Position numbers and translations under genes: made by a program
The notes under the pieces: model-generated
Databases searched by the model: none
Seen by the model: only the letters and a program-made list of their open reading frames with translations
What the model was told of the DNA's origin: nothing
Part shown: positions 33,951 through 45,919 of the stretch, piece by piece
How positions within the stretch are numbered: the stretch's first letter is position 1
How the letters are laid out: the number at the start of each line of letters is the position of its first letter
Origin: Gnetum montanum
Lineage: Eukaryota > Streptophyta > Gnetopsida > Gnetales > Gnetaceae
DNA: 64,000 bases
Assembly (NCBI GenBank): GCA_015680685.1
Contig: MNCI01014292.1
Coordinates: 56,509 to 120,508 of the forward strand
Reading direction: 5' to 3'

Positions 33951-35248
33951 CCATTCTCAAGATAACTACCAACCAATGTATTATCCTATTGGAGCATTAC
34001 CTCAGCCACAAGAGCAATATTATCAGTAGTGGCAACAACCTCAATTGTGGTCTACGTCCTCAACGCACCACTGGTATTCATATCGACAATTTTACCCTCA
34101 TGGATACTATGTCCAACATCCAATTTCACTGGCTACTGCAGTTGTTCAAACTCCACAATATTATCCACATGAACACCACAGACCAATGCTACCAAGAACA
34201 AATCTGAACTCGCACATGCATCCACCAACTGCTAATTGTCCAAGCCAACATCCAACTAATCCTTTACCACTAATGCTACCACCTACTATGTAAGGGGAGC
34301 TGCCATCACAACCATAGTAGAGGAAAGTTGCAAGGGCAATGAACATACAAATAGAGGATCTTCTTAGCAACACTAAGGGCCAAATGAAGAAACATCCTTT
34401 CTTGAGGAGAAGTAAAAAAAGGTTGGTAGAATTAGGACTTCATTGAGACTAACTTCTCCTACAACAAATTCCCTTACCAAAAACAGGTTTCCATCATCTT
34501 CAAACATTAGCATTCAAACTGTAATGCACATAGAAAAAGTCACAAAGTAGATCAAGGCAAGGCCACTCCGATAGAAGAGAATTGATTAAAGAATTCCTCT
34601 GATTTATCTACAATTAGTTGGAAATCTACAATGCAAATCTCTATTAGGCTCATGTTACAGGGTAAATATGCTCTCTTACAAAATATATTAAACATGGAAC
34701 CTACCACTACCACCTTTGAAAGAGTGCAATATCAAGTTGAAGCTTGTAGATCAATCTGTCACTAGTCCTTTGGGATAGATAGAAAATGTAGTGACCACTG
34801 TCAGTGGATGGCCCTATCCAGCAGATTTTCTAGTAATTGAAGTGAAGAACGATGACAAGGGATTCTCAATTATCATGGAGAGAACATGGCTTAACAAAAT
34901 TGATGCTAAGTTAAATATAAGAGATTTATCTATTGAAATCTCTAAGAAAGATATGCACGGAGCCATACACATGCAATAAATACCATGCATTACTATTGAA
35001 AACAAAGGGTGCAGTTGTGGACTGACAGTTCAGAATGTTAACATAGTCATCACACTAGTCCATAACAAGTGTGAAGAATAAATGTGCACACAAAAAAGAG
35101 CAGGGGCCACTAAACCAAAAGACACCTTGTGCCCACTAATTGAGAACCAACAATCGTCTAAAACATGCATGGAAACATCTAAACCACTTACTAATTCCCA
35201 ATCTACGAAGATGACTCCAACTAAGGACCTAAACATGCAATTAATAAT
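33951..35248 (+). pseudogene. Copy D2: gag tail and protease-like region
   Basis: Begins in mid-gag (Pro/Gln/Tyr-rich tail, matching D1 from about 7845) and runs without the element 2 interruption through the site near 34360, then the protease-like region (34560-34980) with GFSIIMERTWLNKIDAKLNI. It shows what D1 looked like before element 2 arrived. The 5' end of D2 is missing. It is interrupted at 35248 by element 5 and resumes at 45920. No RT follows. Confidence 0.75.
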
Positions 35249-36093
35249 TGATGAGTGGCGAGGTACCCCTACACTCAACCATATGAATACGAGCATTACG
35301 CGCGATCCAGTCGAACTCCAAGGACTAAGTGCTTATGCACCTTCACAGAACAAGGATGGGTTAGACGATCGTTGACTTCCCAAGCTTACTTGAATGGCAC
35401 GATTGTATGGTTAAGTAAACTTGAGGTATATGATTTTTATGCTGTTTATGTTTTATGTCCTGGTGCTAAAGATGGAAGAAGTGAATTAATTGAATAACTA
35501 ATTTAAATTAACTAATCAGCTAGGTCCTAACTAGTCTTAACACCAACATCCATTCCCACTTTCTGTATACATCCTGAACCAATGCAGCACTATTCGGATT
35601 ACTAAATGCTAATCATTACTTGGTTATCAAGTGTTCCACGTATACTTGAAGTGGTTGTATTGAGTGTGCTTACTTGTGAAAATTAACGAATCAATAAAAG
35701 CAAGATTAATTAACTAATGAAAGCATTAAAGAACTGTAAATAGCATTAAGGGTGAGAGATAAGCTATTTTTAATGCTGCAAGGTTTATCACAAAGTTTGT
35801 CTTTATTTCCAAACATAAGGTGTGCTCAGGTACACAATACTCGGATAAAGATCCGTTCGCTTTATGACACCTACTGCAGGCACTCAAAAATAATTCTAAC
35901 TCTAAGACGGAGAAACTGCAAGAGTTTGGGTAAGGGACTAAGAACTAACTACCAAACCAAGTGCGCTCGCCTCTTATTTATAGGCAATAAGACAGGTCCC
36001 GATATCGAATGTCCGATATCGCATGGCAGGATCTGATATCGTTGACTTAATATCACGGATGCGATATGGAAGCCCTGATATTGCGGCTCATCA
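35249..36093 (-). repeat. 3' LTR of element 5
   Basis: An 845-bp minus-strand LTR. The minus-strand TATAAATA is at 35975-35982, with GATATC-type dyads at about 36000-36068. A PPT complement (TACCCCCACGACTGAATG) adjoins at 36094. Confidence 0.92.
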
Positions 36094-37989
36094 TACCCCC
36101 ACGACTGAATGAAAACTTGTCCTCGAGTTCCTTACAAAATATTTGGAAGGTATGGGATTATTGACTGAATGACAACTAACGATGACATGGGATGACACAC
36201 TCAAAGTGCCCAGGGAACAGATTGACAAATATATTACAACATTGGTGTTCATGCCCATTATGGTGAACACTATACATAGATGACATCCAAATCCTCATTC
36301 AATAGCTTGAAGAGAGAGAGAAAAAAAATGAGGCACGTTGTCGAAATTGTGCACACCGTTGTTCAGTCATAGCCACATGTTCAAACTTGTTCCTTGAATA
36401 AATGCTCCAACTCCAGTCCATCCTGAGTGCTCCCTCTTATCCCAGTTCATTATTCATGTAATCGCCATCTGCACACACAACACACTCACAAATTAGCAAG
36501 GGTAGATAAAATCTAATGCAACTGATACCTTGCCTCGATATAAAGCACATTGGCTAGGTTGTGGTTATGGCAGATACTAGGTTAGAGGTTTATGACTGAT
36601 AACTACCCAAGGTGTAGGGGTAAGATAATTATGGAATGAAAAAATTTGTAAAAGGGCCCCCATGACTAAGAGTGAACCTCGAATAGTAATAGGGTGGAAT
36701 CCTTTAAAGAACAAGAAGGATAAGAGAAACAACAATGGTGAAGCCAATAAAACAAAAGCAAAAACGGATGTCATTGATGGGGTGAATGAGAAATAGTTGA
36801 TGCAAGAAATGTTGAAGGGAAAGAGGTTAACAATTACACCAAAAAGGAATGCTAGTGGGTCCTTCCCAAAGCAGGCTCATGCCCTGAATGCCCTAACAAA
36901 CATACAAACCAAAGAGTCCATAGGCTCTCAGAATGACCTATGGAAATAATGGTTAAGAACTTATCGACAAGTGTTTTATTGAAGACTAACAATGCGTCAA
37001 CCAAGATATAGACTCATCATAAAACTGACAATGAGGTGGAATGTGGAAAGCAATATGGAAAGAGAAGAGAAAATGGGATGGAGTCTCAAAATTAAGGTGG
37101 TGTAAAGTCCCTTGTGCAATATGTGGTTAAGGTAACTTAATAAAATTCTATCCAAATCTAGATTCAACTATCCACATCTAGTGACCTAGCATCAACACAC
37201 TTAACCAACCCATCCTCTCGAAGTAACACGAATGCATTCACAGAGCCATCACCATCCTAATAAGGGAGGAAGTAGGAAGTGAGAAAGGGCCTTAGTTAGA
37301 GGAAACCTTCAGGCATGGGTAACATGTCTTTCCAGTGCCAAAACTAGTGCTTATAGCCCATGTTTCTTTATTATGTCTAAGGGGTGTGCTTTGAGTTCTC
37401 ACCAGTTTTTTTTTTTTTGAATGTGAGAACCACACCATGCAAAGACTTATTTGATTTAGTCAACTTCCTGATATTTGGTCAAAAGCGGGATGGCGGAAAA
37501 CATATGAAAAACATCCAAGTACCCAAGAGAATAGTTAGCACAAATGTATTCAATCCCCTTAAGGCCAGACCCTTTTCCATCCATTTGAATCTTTCCTTGG
37601 TTCAAAGAGTACTAAGGCACCAATTCATTAATAAGTTTTCTTAGAAAAGGGACAATACATTTCCAAAACAAGGGAGACCATAGAGTTGCATGAATAATTG
37701 GGTGACGTGGACTCATTACCTATTTTATCAAAAGAAACCATATCTTAGCATCAACATTGAAAGTCAAAGGTAAAAACCAAACATTAGCAATTAACACTTA
37801 TTATAATACAATCGACCATCGTGAGCACTTATTATGTGATGAATAAGAATAAATCAGACAAAGAAATAGTAAAAATGTTAATGATGGTATAAAAAAAAGT
37901 AAAGATGAATAATGTGTAAAAAAAATATGTAAAACAAAAAAAGGCAAAGGAACTGAGAGCTTAGAATGGTTAGCATTGGTGGCCATCTT
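36094..37989 (-). other. Element 5 3' noncoding region
   Basis: No gene. It holds the PPT (36094-36106), a second PPT-like tract near 36655-36668, conserved block 2 at 36853-36894, conserved block 1 near 37553-37583 and a degenerate first PPT-like tract near 37985-38000. There is no internal dyad-TATA module, consistent with the absence of an aORF. Confidence 0.7.
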
Positions 37990-39405
37990 CCCGACAACTG
38001 AGTTAGAAAGAGGAGATCCAAAATAATGGGCAAGGTTGTCCACCAACAGAGGTAGTATTAGTACTACTTGTTTTAGGCTCATGGAAGGGTTTGGTTTGCT
38101 GGATGTTGACCAATAACTTCTTATTTGGGCTTTCAAGTTTGTAGATCATCATGGCCCTTGAAGGAAAAGTTTCATGAATGATATAAGGTCCTTCCCACAA
38201 CGTTTGAAATTTAGTTCGTTGGGGTACATGTGTGGGATTCTAATAAAAAACCTTATCTCATGGTTGGTATTTAACTTTCCTAATCCTTAGGTCATGATGT
38301 TGTTTGTTAAAGGCCTTGTGCAGTTCGTTGGATGACAGGGTGGCTAGTCGATTCTCATCTAGTAAGTTAAGGTTCATTAATCATTCTTTTTGTGCTAGAT
38401 TGAGGTCAAGGTTAAGGTCACATGCTGTGAATAGTGTATGGAGTGCTACTTGAATAGGAAGCATCAGACGTTTACTGTACACTAACTCATAGGAAGAGTA
38501 GCCTATAGGGAGTTTCCATGTGGAGTGGTATGCCCAAAGAGCATTGTTCAATTTGGTGCTCCAGTCTCGCCTATACTTGCTAGTGGTTCATGTTAATATT
38601 TTTGTGATCTCTCTATTGATGACCTCAGCTTGACCATTCACTTGAGGATGATATGGTGCAGTCAGTTTGTACTCAACTCCTAAGCGTTGCATTAACTGTC
38701 GAAAATTTGAACTTGTAAAGTGTGTACCATTGTCAGAAATAAGTACACGAGGCATGCCAAACCTATTTATGATTTGTCATTGAAAAAATCATGCAACGAT
38801 AGATGATGTACAATCCCTAACAGTGGTTTCCTCTACCCATTTTCTAAAATAGTCAACAACAACAACAATGTAGGCCTTTCCATTGAAGATTGGTGTAATA
38901 GGCCCCATAAAATCAATTCCCCATATGTCAAATGGTTCTAAAGGTTGAATCCATTGTTGCGGATCCTCCATTCTAGTAGTCATTCCCCCATCACATTGGC
39001 AGTGCTCACAAAATTGGATGAAGTGATGAGTGTCACAAAATAATGTAGGCCGATAATATCTTACAAGCAAGATTTTTATGGTTGTTCGTCTCCCTACATA
39101 ATGATCCCCAAAAGGGTCCTCATGGATATCTTGGAGAACTTACAATTGATCTACATTGGGAACACACCATTGAACCAAGCCATTGGGATATACCTTATAA
39201 AGGTGTCCATTGATTTCTATGAAATATTTGTCTTGGTGAAGAAACTGTTGTTTCTTTTTAACGTTTAATCCTTGTGGTGTTTCTTGTGTAAGCAGATAAG
39301 TGAGAATGCTACTATACTAATTTGTATCAATGGGTAAGTGATTGTTTATCGCACCTGCAAAGAGGAGTTCATTAGGAAAATGGTCAAAAATTAGATATTC
39401 ATCCT
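37990..39405 (-). pseudogene. Integrase of element 5
   Basis: Would insert the element cDNA into the genome. Reading right to left: an HHCC zinc region ending HHFIQFCEHC (about 39000-39060), the first catalytic Asp in PFDIWGIDFMGPIT, the second in the SDNGTHFT segment near 38735, and the Glu in NGQAEVINREI near 38620. All three DD35E residues are visible. The C-terminal GPY motif (MWEGPYIIHETFPS) is at about 38200. The open stretch 39070-38789 is the longest. Stops and frame changes divide the rest. The solo LTR at 39406-40131 separates it from RNase H. Confidence 0.85.
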
Positions 39406-39427
39406 TGATGAGACGCGACCTGCATGT

Positions 39428-39457
39428 GCCGCGATATCGCGTACGCGATATCGCGGC
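39428..39457. promoter_or_regulatory. Perfect 30-bp palindrome in LTR promoter region
   Basis: The centre is GATATCGCGTACGCGATATC, extended by five further complementary bases on each side. It is the best-preserved form of the dyad found just upstream of TATA in the other LTRs. It could form a cruciform and holds CGCG and GTAC cores. Regulatory function is inferred from position only. Confidence 0.7.
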
Positions 39458-39468
39458 CGCCGCAATAT

Positions 39469-39887
39469 NNNNNNNNNNNNNNNNNNNNNNNNNNNNNNNN
39501 NNNNNNNNNNNNNNNNNNNNNNNNNNNNNNNNNNNNNNNNNNNNNNNNNNNNNNNNNNNNNNNNNNNNNNNNNNNNNNNNNNNNNNNNNNNNNNNNNNNN
39601 NNNNNNNNNNNNNNNNNNNNNNNNNNNNNNNNNNNNNNNNNNNNNNNNNNNNNNNNNNNNNNNNNNNNNNNNNNNNNNNNNNNNNNNNNNNNNNNNNNNN
39701 NNNNNNNNNNNNNNNNNNNNNNNNNNNNNNNNNNNNNNNNNNNNNNNNNNNNNNNNNNNNNNNNNNNNNNNNNNNNNNNNNNNNNNNNNNNNNNNNNNNN
39801 NNNNNNNNNNNNNNNNNNNNNNNNNNNNNNNNNNNNNNNNNNNNNNNNNNNNNNNNNNNNNNNNNNNNNNNNNNNNNNNNNNNNNNN
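39469..39887. other. Assembly gap (419 N) inside the solo LTR
   Basis: It begins 11 bases after the perfect palindrome. Other N runs are at 14879-14911, 27631-27657 and 53561-53878. ORFs spanning these runs are artefacts. Confidence 0.99.
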
Positions 39888-40131
39888 TTAGTTTCTCAAC
39901 CCTTTCCTCTAATAGCATAGGCGATAAGCCGAAAATACCAAAAAAATCACATACCTCAGACTTGCTTAACCATACACCGTGACAAATACAAGCAAGCCTG
40001 GGAAGACAACGAACGATTAACCCCAAGCATTTCTTGTGGTGTTAAGGCATTTAGTCTGCGGAGTTCGACCGGATCGCGCGTGCATGCTCGTATTCGTATG
40101 GTGGAGTGTAGGGGTACCTCACCACTCATCA

Positions 40132-40640
40132 ATCCTCTTTGTTGTCCCATCGCAACCGAGATAAATGATCAACAACAACATTCTCGGTGCCTTTATGATC
40201 AATCATTGTAAGATCAAACTCTTGTAAGATCACTACCCATCGTATGATTTGAGGGCTCACTATTGGTTTATTCATTAGGAACCGAATTGCACTATGATTC
40301 ATATGTACAAATATCTTATAGCCCAATACATAGTGCCTAAATTTTTCTAGTCCAAAAACCATAGTCATTAACTCTTTTTTCATTGTGGTGTAATTGAGTT
40401 GTGCACTAGCAATACTTCAACTTGCACAATGGATGTAATAGGGATATTTTTGGTCATCTAATTGTGTAAGTACAGCTCCTAAGGCAAAGTTGGATGCGTC
40501 AATCATTATGTGGAATGGTTTGGATTAGTTAGGAGCTTGTAGAATAGGTGTTTCTACAAGCTTCTATTTTAAGATTTGGAAGGCTAGCTCACATTCTTTA
40601 GTTCATTCAAAAGGTACATCCTTCTTCGTTAGTTCTACTA
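40132..40640 (-). pseudogene. RNase H of element 5
   Basis: Right to left: IDASN near 40495 (catalytic Asp), then the open part 40383-40129 with KELMTMVFGLEKFRHYVLGY, the HMNHSAIRFLM segment (His/Asp region, in which the usual T-D-H is M-N-H), IIRWVVILQEFDLTMIDHKG and VVDHLSRLRW with its conserved Asp. It would degrade the RNA strand during reverse transcription. The D-to-N change in the HMNHS segment and upstream stops suggest inactivity. Confidence 0.8.
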
Positions 40641-41480
40641 AAGGTTTCGCAATCCTTGAAAAGTTCTCAATGAAGTGTCTATAATAGCCAGTATGTCCAA
40701 GGAATGATCGAATGTCTTTTACAGTTTTAGGTTGCTGAGTGATTCCTTGGATGACCTTAATCTTTGTTAGGATCTACTTCTATCCATGTTTGTAAGATCT
40801 TGTGCCTTAATACAACACCTTCTTGGACCATTAAATGGATTTTTTGCCAATTGAGCCTTAAGTTGGTTTTTATACATTGTTTCAATACTTACTCTAATCA
40901 GTCCAATTCTTGTTTCAAGTCCACTTCATAGGTGGAGAAATCATCCATAAAGACCTCCACACTATTTCCTATTTACTGCTGAAAGATACTTAGAACCAAA
41001 TGTTGAAACATTGTTGGGGCATTGCATAAGACAAACAACATCTTCTTATATGCAGATTTTCCCTAAGGACTTGTGAACATAATCTTGGCTTGGTCTTCTC
41101 ATGTTATTTTAATTTGATTATATCCACTATAGCCATCCAGAAAACTATAGTAGACATGGCCTACAATGGTGTCTAAGACTTGGTTGACAAATGGCAATGG
41201 GAAGTGGTCTTTAAATGTTGCCATGTTCAGTAGCCTAAAGTCTATACACACTGTCCATTTACTTCCCTTTTTGGGCACAATGACTAATGGATTAACTCAT
41301 TCACTATCAACAATGGGATAGATGAACCTAGCTTTTAGAAGTTGTTCAATTTCTTCTTTAACCACTTGCTTAAGCTTTGGGTTCAATCATCTCTATGGTT
41401 GTTGTCAAGGTTTCATGGAGGGGTTAGTGTAAATTCTATGTTGGGATATCCTAGGATCTATTCTAGTCAATTCAGGATAT
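40641..41480 (-). pseudogene. Reverse transcriptase of element 5
   Basis: Right to left: NPKLKQVVKEEIEQLLKARF, a GSKWTVCIDF segment, HFPLPFVNQVLDTI and FLDGYSGYNQI, the active site VFMDDFSTY (FMDD at about 40940-40951), and the SFLGHTGYYRHFIEN connection near 40690. This is standard Ty3/gypsy RT order with the Athila/Tat FMDD form. Stops and frame changes interrupt it, so no long ORF remains. Confidence 0.8.
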
Positions 41481-42555
41481 GACCAAGCAAAGGCTTTCGA
41501 CCATTTGTTTACCATTTTCAGTAGTCTTTCCTTTTATTGAGGAGCGAGCTTAGCATTAATGATTACCAATTTTTCACTTTTGATAAATGTATACTCCATA
41601 CCAGTGGGCAATGGTTTTAACTCAAGGGGCTATTTCTTGAACTCGTCAGGGATTTCCAACTTCCTCCAGTTGATATTTTTGATGTCAGGACTTGGAAGTT
41701 GGTAATGGACTTGCTCTAATGTATCTATGCTATCAATGTAGGTACAAGTCAAGCTCTCAATTGGTTCCATGCATATAGTTGAATCGTTCTCTTGGTTAAC
41801 TATCAGCCACTGGGTGCCTTCCTATCTTGTGGCTGCTACATACATGCATCTTTGTATGTTAGTTATTGGTGCACATTGGTTGCATGTAGGAAATGTTAAA
41901 TGTTGTACAAACTAGGACTTTTGCACGCAATTACACCCTATGTCACTATATGCGATGCATGGAACTCTTTTCTTCTCGATCTTTCCAAATGTATTTTCCT
42001 TTGATATTTCTAGAGAAAGATCATGTATTCCTAGGCACGTGTCAATTGTGCTTAGCCATGCTCTTCCTATTATGATTGGAAAGTCCCCCTTATAGTTGTT
42101 GACTTGAATCACAAAGAAATTAGCTAGATACGACCACCCACAAACAATGGTGACAATGTCCTCCANGAAATTAGCTAGATACGACCACCCACAAACAATG
42201 CTGACAATGTCCTCTACTAGTCCTAATGGGATAGTGATGGATTGGTCAACCAACTCTAAACGTATGTTACTCTTTTTTAGTGGAGGCAGGCACCAGGCTT
42301 TGTACATGTCTTAAGAGATTAAGTTAACACCAAAACCTGAATCCAAAAGAGCTTTACAAGGTTCGTTCCCAACAATTTGCAAATATATAAGAGGACTTCC
42401 AAGATTAGAGAGTTTCCTAGGAAGATGGCCAAATTTAATCCAATTGGTAATTGCATGAGTCAACATGATCAAGTTTGGTATTTGGTTCGAAGGAAGCTCC
42501 GAAGATTCGAATGGTGGTGAGGCATTTGGAGAATTTGCTACTTGTGGTTGCAAGG
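41481..42555 (-). pseudogene. Protease region and linker of element 5
   Basis: SPLIYLQIVGNEPCKALLDS then GFGVNLIS near 42330-42400 keeps the D-S-G catalytic motif. MYKAWCLPPLKKSNIRLELV and GLVEDIVSIVCGWSYLANF follow. A duplication of about 48 bp around the single N at 42166 disrupts the frame and is probably an assembly artefact. The linker to RT (41480-41900) is conserved with element 6 and contains several stops. Confidence 0.75.
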
Positions 42556-44993
42556 ACTTAGTTGGACTGTTGGTTCTAAAGAAAGGTCTCTTCTTTATGA
42601 AGTTGTCTAAACCAATAATAGGTTGAAGGTTGACAACCCTTGTAGCATTATGTTGCTGCAGATAGATAGGGAGCTCACCCTACATAGCTAGAGTAGGTGG
42701 TAATGGACCTTAGGGTGGAAGACGTGTAGTGAAATGAGAAGGATAGTATGTTTGTGAAATATCTCCTCTCAAAGAAAGGAGTTCTATAGTACTCGTGGGA
42801 TTGGTAGTGAGACTGAGGAGTAACGTGACTAGTAGAGTCATGTAGAGAGATTGGCTATTGCACATAGTATCCATATAGGTCAAGTTAATGGTAAGGGTAC
42901 TATTGACGTGTTGGTGGCATTCCCCATGATTGTGGGTGTTACCACTATTGATACTGTTCATTTGGTTGTGGTGAAGTTCCTCTTGGATAATACGTTAAGG
43001 GTTGTTGGAATTATCTTGGGCTACATTGATGATAAGGTAACCTTTGGGGTTTTTGCCATTTGTTTAATCAAGGGTTTAGTGCATACATCCCAGACTCCTG
43101 CAAATGTGAGATTACTAGGCAACATCCCTTAGGATGGTCATATTGACATATCTTACATTCACTATCATTGTTTATATCCAAAACCACAACCTCTTCAATA
43201 ATGGTAGCTTTGCCCTTACCTTTGTTACATGCATATTCAGTTTCTTTCTTTTTTCTCCTTTCTCAGTCACTATTTGGTTCCCTAGACTCCTCTACTATTT
43301 TGAGAATGGTTTGAAATCTATTATCTAGGGAGTCTCACATTTGGTCCACCTTTGCTAATACTTTTGATGCAAGTTTTCGAATGGGCAAAGTTTTCCTATT
43401 CACCATCTCTTCAAGTGATAACTCTTCTTCATCCTCACAAGATCTAACTCCCTTCTTTCGAAGGGAATGATCTCTGTTTTATTCCTCTGCACTCTTTCTT
43501 TTCCTTAACTCTCCTTCCTCCTTAGCAACTTGCTCCAAAAAATTTTGTACTTGATGGGCTCTAAGCTTGGATAGTCTTCTGTGGGCATAAGTCCCAAGGG
43601 TTCTTCATGTTTTGTGCCTAAGTTTATCTATGAGATGACATAGTTGTTTCCTTTTTGAATAACCATGGCTAGGGAAATGATGTAATAATGCATAATATTA
43701 GCCCATGGTAGCATCCAAGGGTTCGTGTCCTCCTTGTATCCATCCTTGGATTTTCTTTCATAGGTTGGACACTCAAGAGTACATTTGATACTTATCATTG
43801 AATAGTTCTATCATGATACTCCATCAGTGAATGGATTTCAATTCTAAGGAATGGTACTAGCTTTCTACTTCCTTGATCAGTGTTCATGGAAACAAATTGA
43901 GTTTTTGCAACTCATTTTCTATATTTTACAAGGCACATGCATCGTGAAATGCTTGCAAATGATTTTGAGGATCAGCATTATATCCCCCTTCAAATCGTGG
44001 GATATTTTTCATGTCCAATGTTTTGATCATGCTATATTTTTGATGCCTTGTTGAAATTCTAACAACCTCAGTTATATCTAGGATACTTAAAGTGATGAGT
44101 AGGGGTTCATCATGATCATGTTGTCTATGGCATCTTTGATGCATATGCTATTCCCTACTCTCCCTTCTTTCACGGTTTGTTTCTCTAGAATGCCTTCATC
44201 CCCTTTCTCAACTATTTTGTCTATTATTTCTATTTTTCCTACCATTATCCTTAGGGTCTTTCCCTCTGCGACTATGTTTTGATCTTGAAGGAGAGGGGGA
44301 AGGAGATGATGAAGGTGAAGAGGAAGGAGGACCATCACCATGATGGTTCCTGCTACCTTCTCTTTAGTGGTCACAGCCTCAATCACAGTTACGATCAAAA
44401 TGTCCATCTTTTTCATGTGTTCATGTTCCTTTTTCAGATCCTTTGTGTCCATCAGTACCATAATCCAGGTTATGGATAGTTGAGTGAAGATTCTGATACA
44501 CAACCCCTTGATCAAAGTTAACGGAAGGAACATCATTTTGTGGAAGACCTCCTGAGGCAGGTTCACCACCTTTATTTTTACTTAGGACATACGGGACATC
44601 CTGAGACCACTTCCCTTTCATAGATTTATGATGTCTCTCCTATTGTAAGTCCCTTTGATGTTGTGCTTCTGTGGATTGATACTCTCTCGAGTCATGTTCA
44701 TGCACAACATACTCTACCTATAAGTGTTGCATACCAATTCGTGTGAGAGCATAAAGAAGCATGTTTGGAATTGAATGATTGGGAGGTAACACTATTTTAC
44801 CTTCTAAATCACACCATCATAATTGTTCATCCTGGTGGAGGATAAAGGTAAAGTTTGATATATACTCATCAGGATGAATGTATACCACACAAAATTGTTG
44901 GGGCACTGGCAGGTCATCATGTGTACTATGCATCCGATTGTTCATTATGTCAGACCTAGGTGATGAAACACTCTCGTAAGAACAAGGAGACAT
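42556..44993 (-). pseudogene. gag of element 5
   Basis: The start ATG is at 44993-44991 (MSPCSYESVSSPRSDIM), in the conserved ATGTCT context shortly after the PBS. IHPDEYISNFTFILHQDEQL, the open piece 44621-44421 and a His/Pro-rich stretch follow. The core Gag domain lies near 44030-43700 (FEGGYNADPQNHLQAFHDAC at 43930-43990). The knuckle ICQYDHPKGCC near 43140-43110 and a Pro/Gln/Tyr-rich tail (42961-42560) complete it. Stops and frame changes throughout. Confidence 0.8.
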
Positions 44994-45110
44994 GATTAAT
45001 TATTCAGTGTAAAATACTCTTCTCTTTTGATGATTTTAAAACAACTAACCCTAGGGTTCGTTCCAACGATGGGAAGATTCTTAAGTTCTACTCAGCGCAC
45101 AAACAACATA

Positions 45111-45130
45111 GTCCCTCGCAATGACGCCAA
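45111..45130 (-). other. Primer binding site of element 5
   Basis: On the minus strand TTGGCGTCATTGCGAGGGAC directly follows the 5' LTR. A tRNA-Asp-like complement. Confidence 0.85.
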
Positions 45131-45919
45131 TGATGAGCAGCGAGGTACCCCTATGCTCAACCATATGAATACAAGTGTTATGTGCCTTCACAGAACAAGG
45201 ATGGGTTAGAAAATCATTATCTTTCCAACCTTACTCATATGGCATGATTGTATGGTTAAGTAAACTTAAGGCATACGATTTTTATGCTTTTTAGGGTTTA
45301 GAGGGAAGAAGTGAATTAATTGAATAACAAATTTAAATTAACTAATCAGCTAGGTCCTAACTAGTCCTAATACCAACATCTATTCCCACTTTTCGTACAC
45401 ATCATGAACTAGTGCGACACTACTGGGATAACCAAATGCTAATCCATAATAGGCTACTAAGTGTTCAACATATGCTTGAAGTGGTTGTGCTAGGTGTGCT
45501 TGTGAAAATTAACGAATCAATAAAAGTAACATTAATTAACTAATGAAAGCATTAAAGAACTATAAATAGCATTAAGGGTGAGAGATAAGCTATTTTGAAT
45601 GCTACAAGGTTTATCACAAAGTTCATCTTTATTTCTGCACACAAGGTATGCTCAGGTACACAATACTCGGATAAAGATTCATTTGCTTTATGACTCCTAC
45701 TGCAGGCACTCAAAAATAATTCTAACTCTGAGATGGAGAAACTTCAAGAGTTTAGGTAAGGGACTAAGAACTAACTACCAAATCAAGTGCGCCCACCTTT
45801 TATTTATAAGCAACGAGAGATGTCCTGATATTGGATGTCTGATATCGCATAGTAGGATCCGATATTGCGAACTTGATATCGCAGATGCAATATCATGACC
45901 CCAATATCATGGCTCATCA
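45131..45919 (-). repeat. 5' LTR of element 5
   Basis: A 789-bp partner of 35249-36093. The minus-strand TATAAATA is at 45801-45808, with GATATC-type dyads between about 45828 and 45912. Confidence 0.92.

Larger units (their letters stand above)
39406..40131 (+). repeat. Solo LTR inside element 5, with perfect 5-bp duplication
   Basis: An LTR in the opposite orientation to its host, TGATGAG to CTCATCA, flanked by ATCCT (39401-39405 and 40132-40136). There is no PBS or PPT next to it, so it is a recombination product of a younger insertion. It contains a perfect 30-bp palindrome (39428-39457) and an assembly gap of 419 Ns (39469-39887). It is closely related to the fragment at 1-126. Confidence 0.95.
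35249..45919 (-). mobile_element. Element 5: complete minus-strand Athila/Tat-like retrotransposon
   Basis: Read from right to left: 5' LTR 45131-45919, PBS 45111-45130, gag (44993-42560), protease, RT, RNase H, integrase (to about 37990), noncoding DNA, PPT (36094-36106), 3' LTR 35249-36093. The target duplication is ATAAC (45920-45924) against ATAAT (35244-35248), one mismatch. The empty site survives in D1 at about 16021-16040 (ATTAATAACTCATAATC). No aORF is present. It has the least damaged integrase in the window and intact-looking RT and protease active sites, but many stops. A solo LTR (39406-40131) splits it between RNase H and integrase. Confidence 0.93.

Noticed and set aside
39342-40026. 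Long ORFs spanning the N run in the solo LTR (and similarly 53486-53976)
   Set aside because: They are open only because Ns contain no stops. The flanks are LTR DNA.
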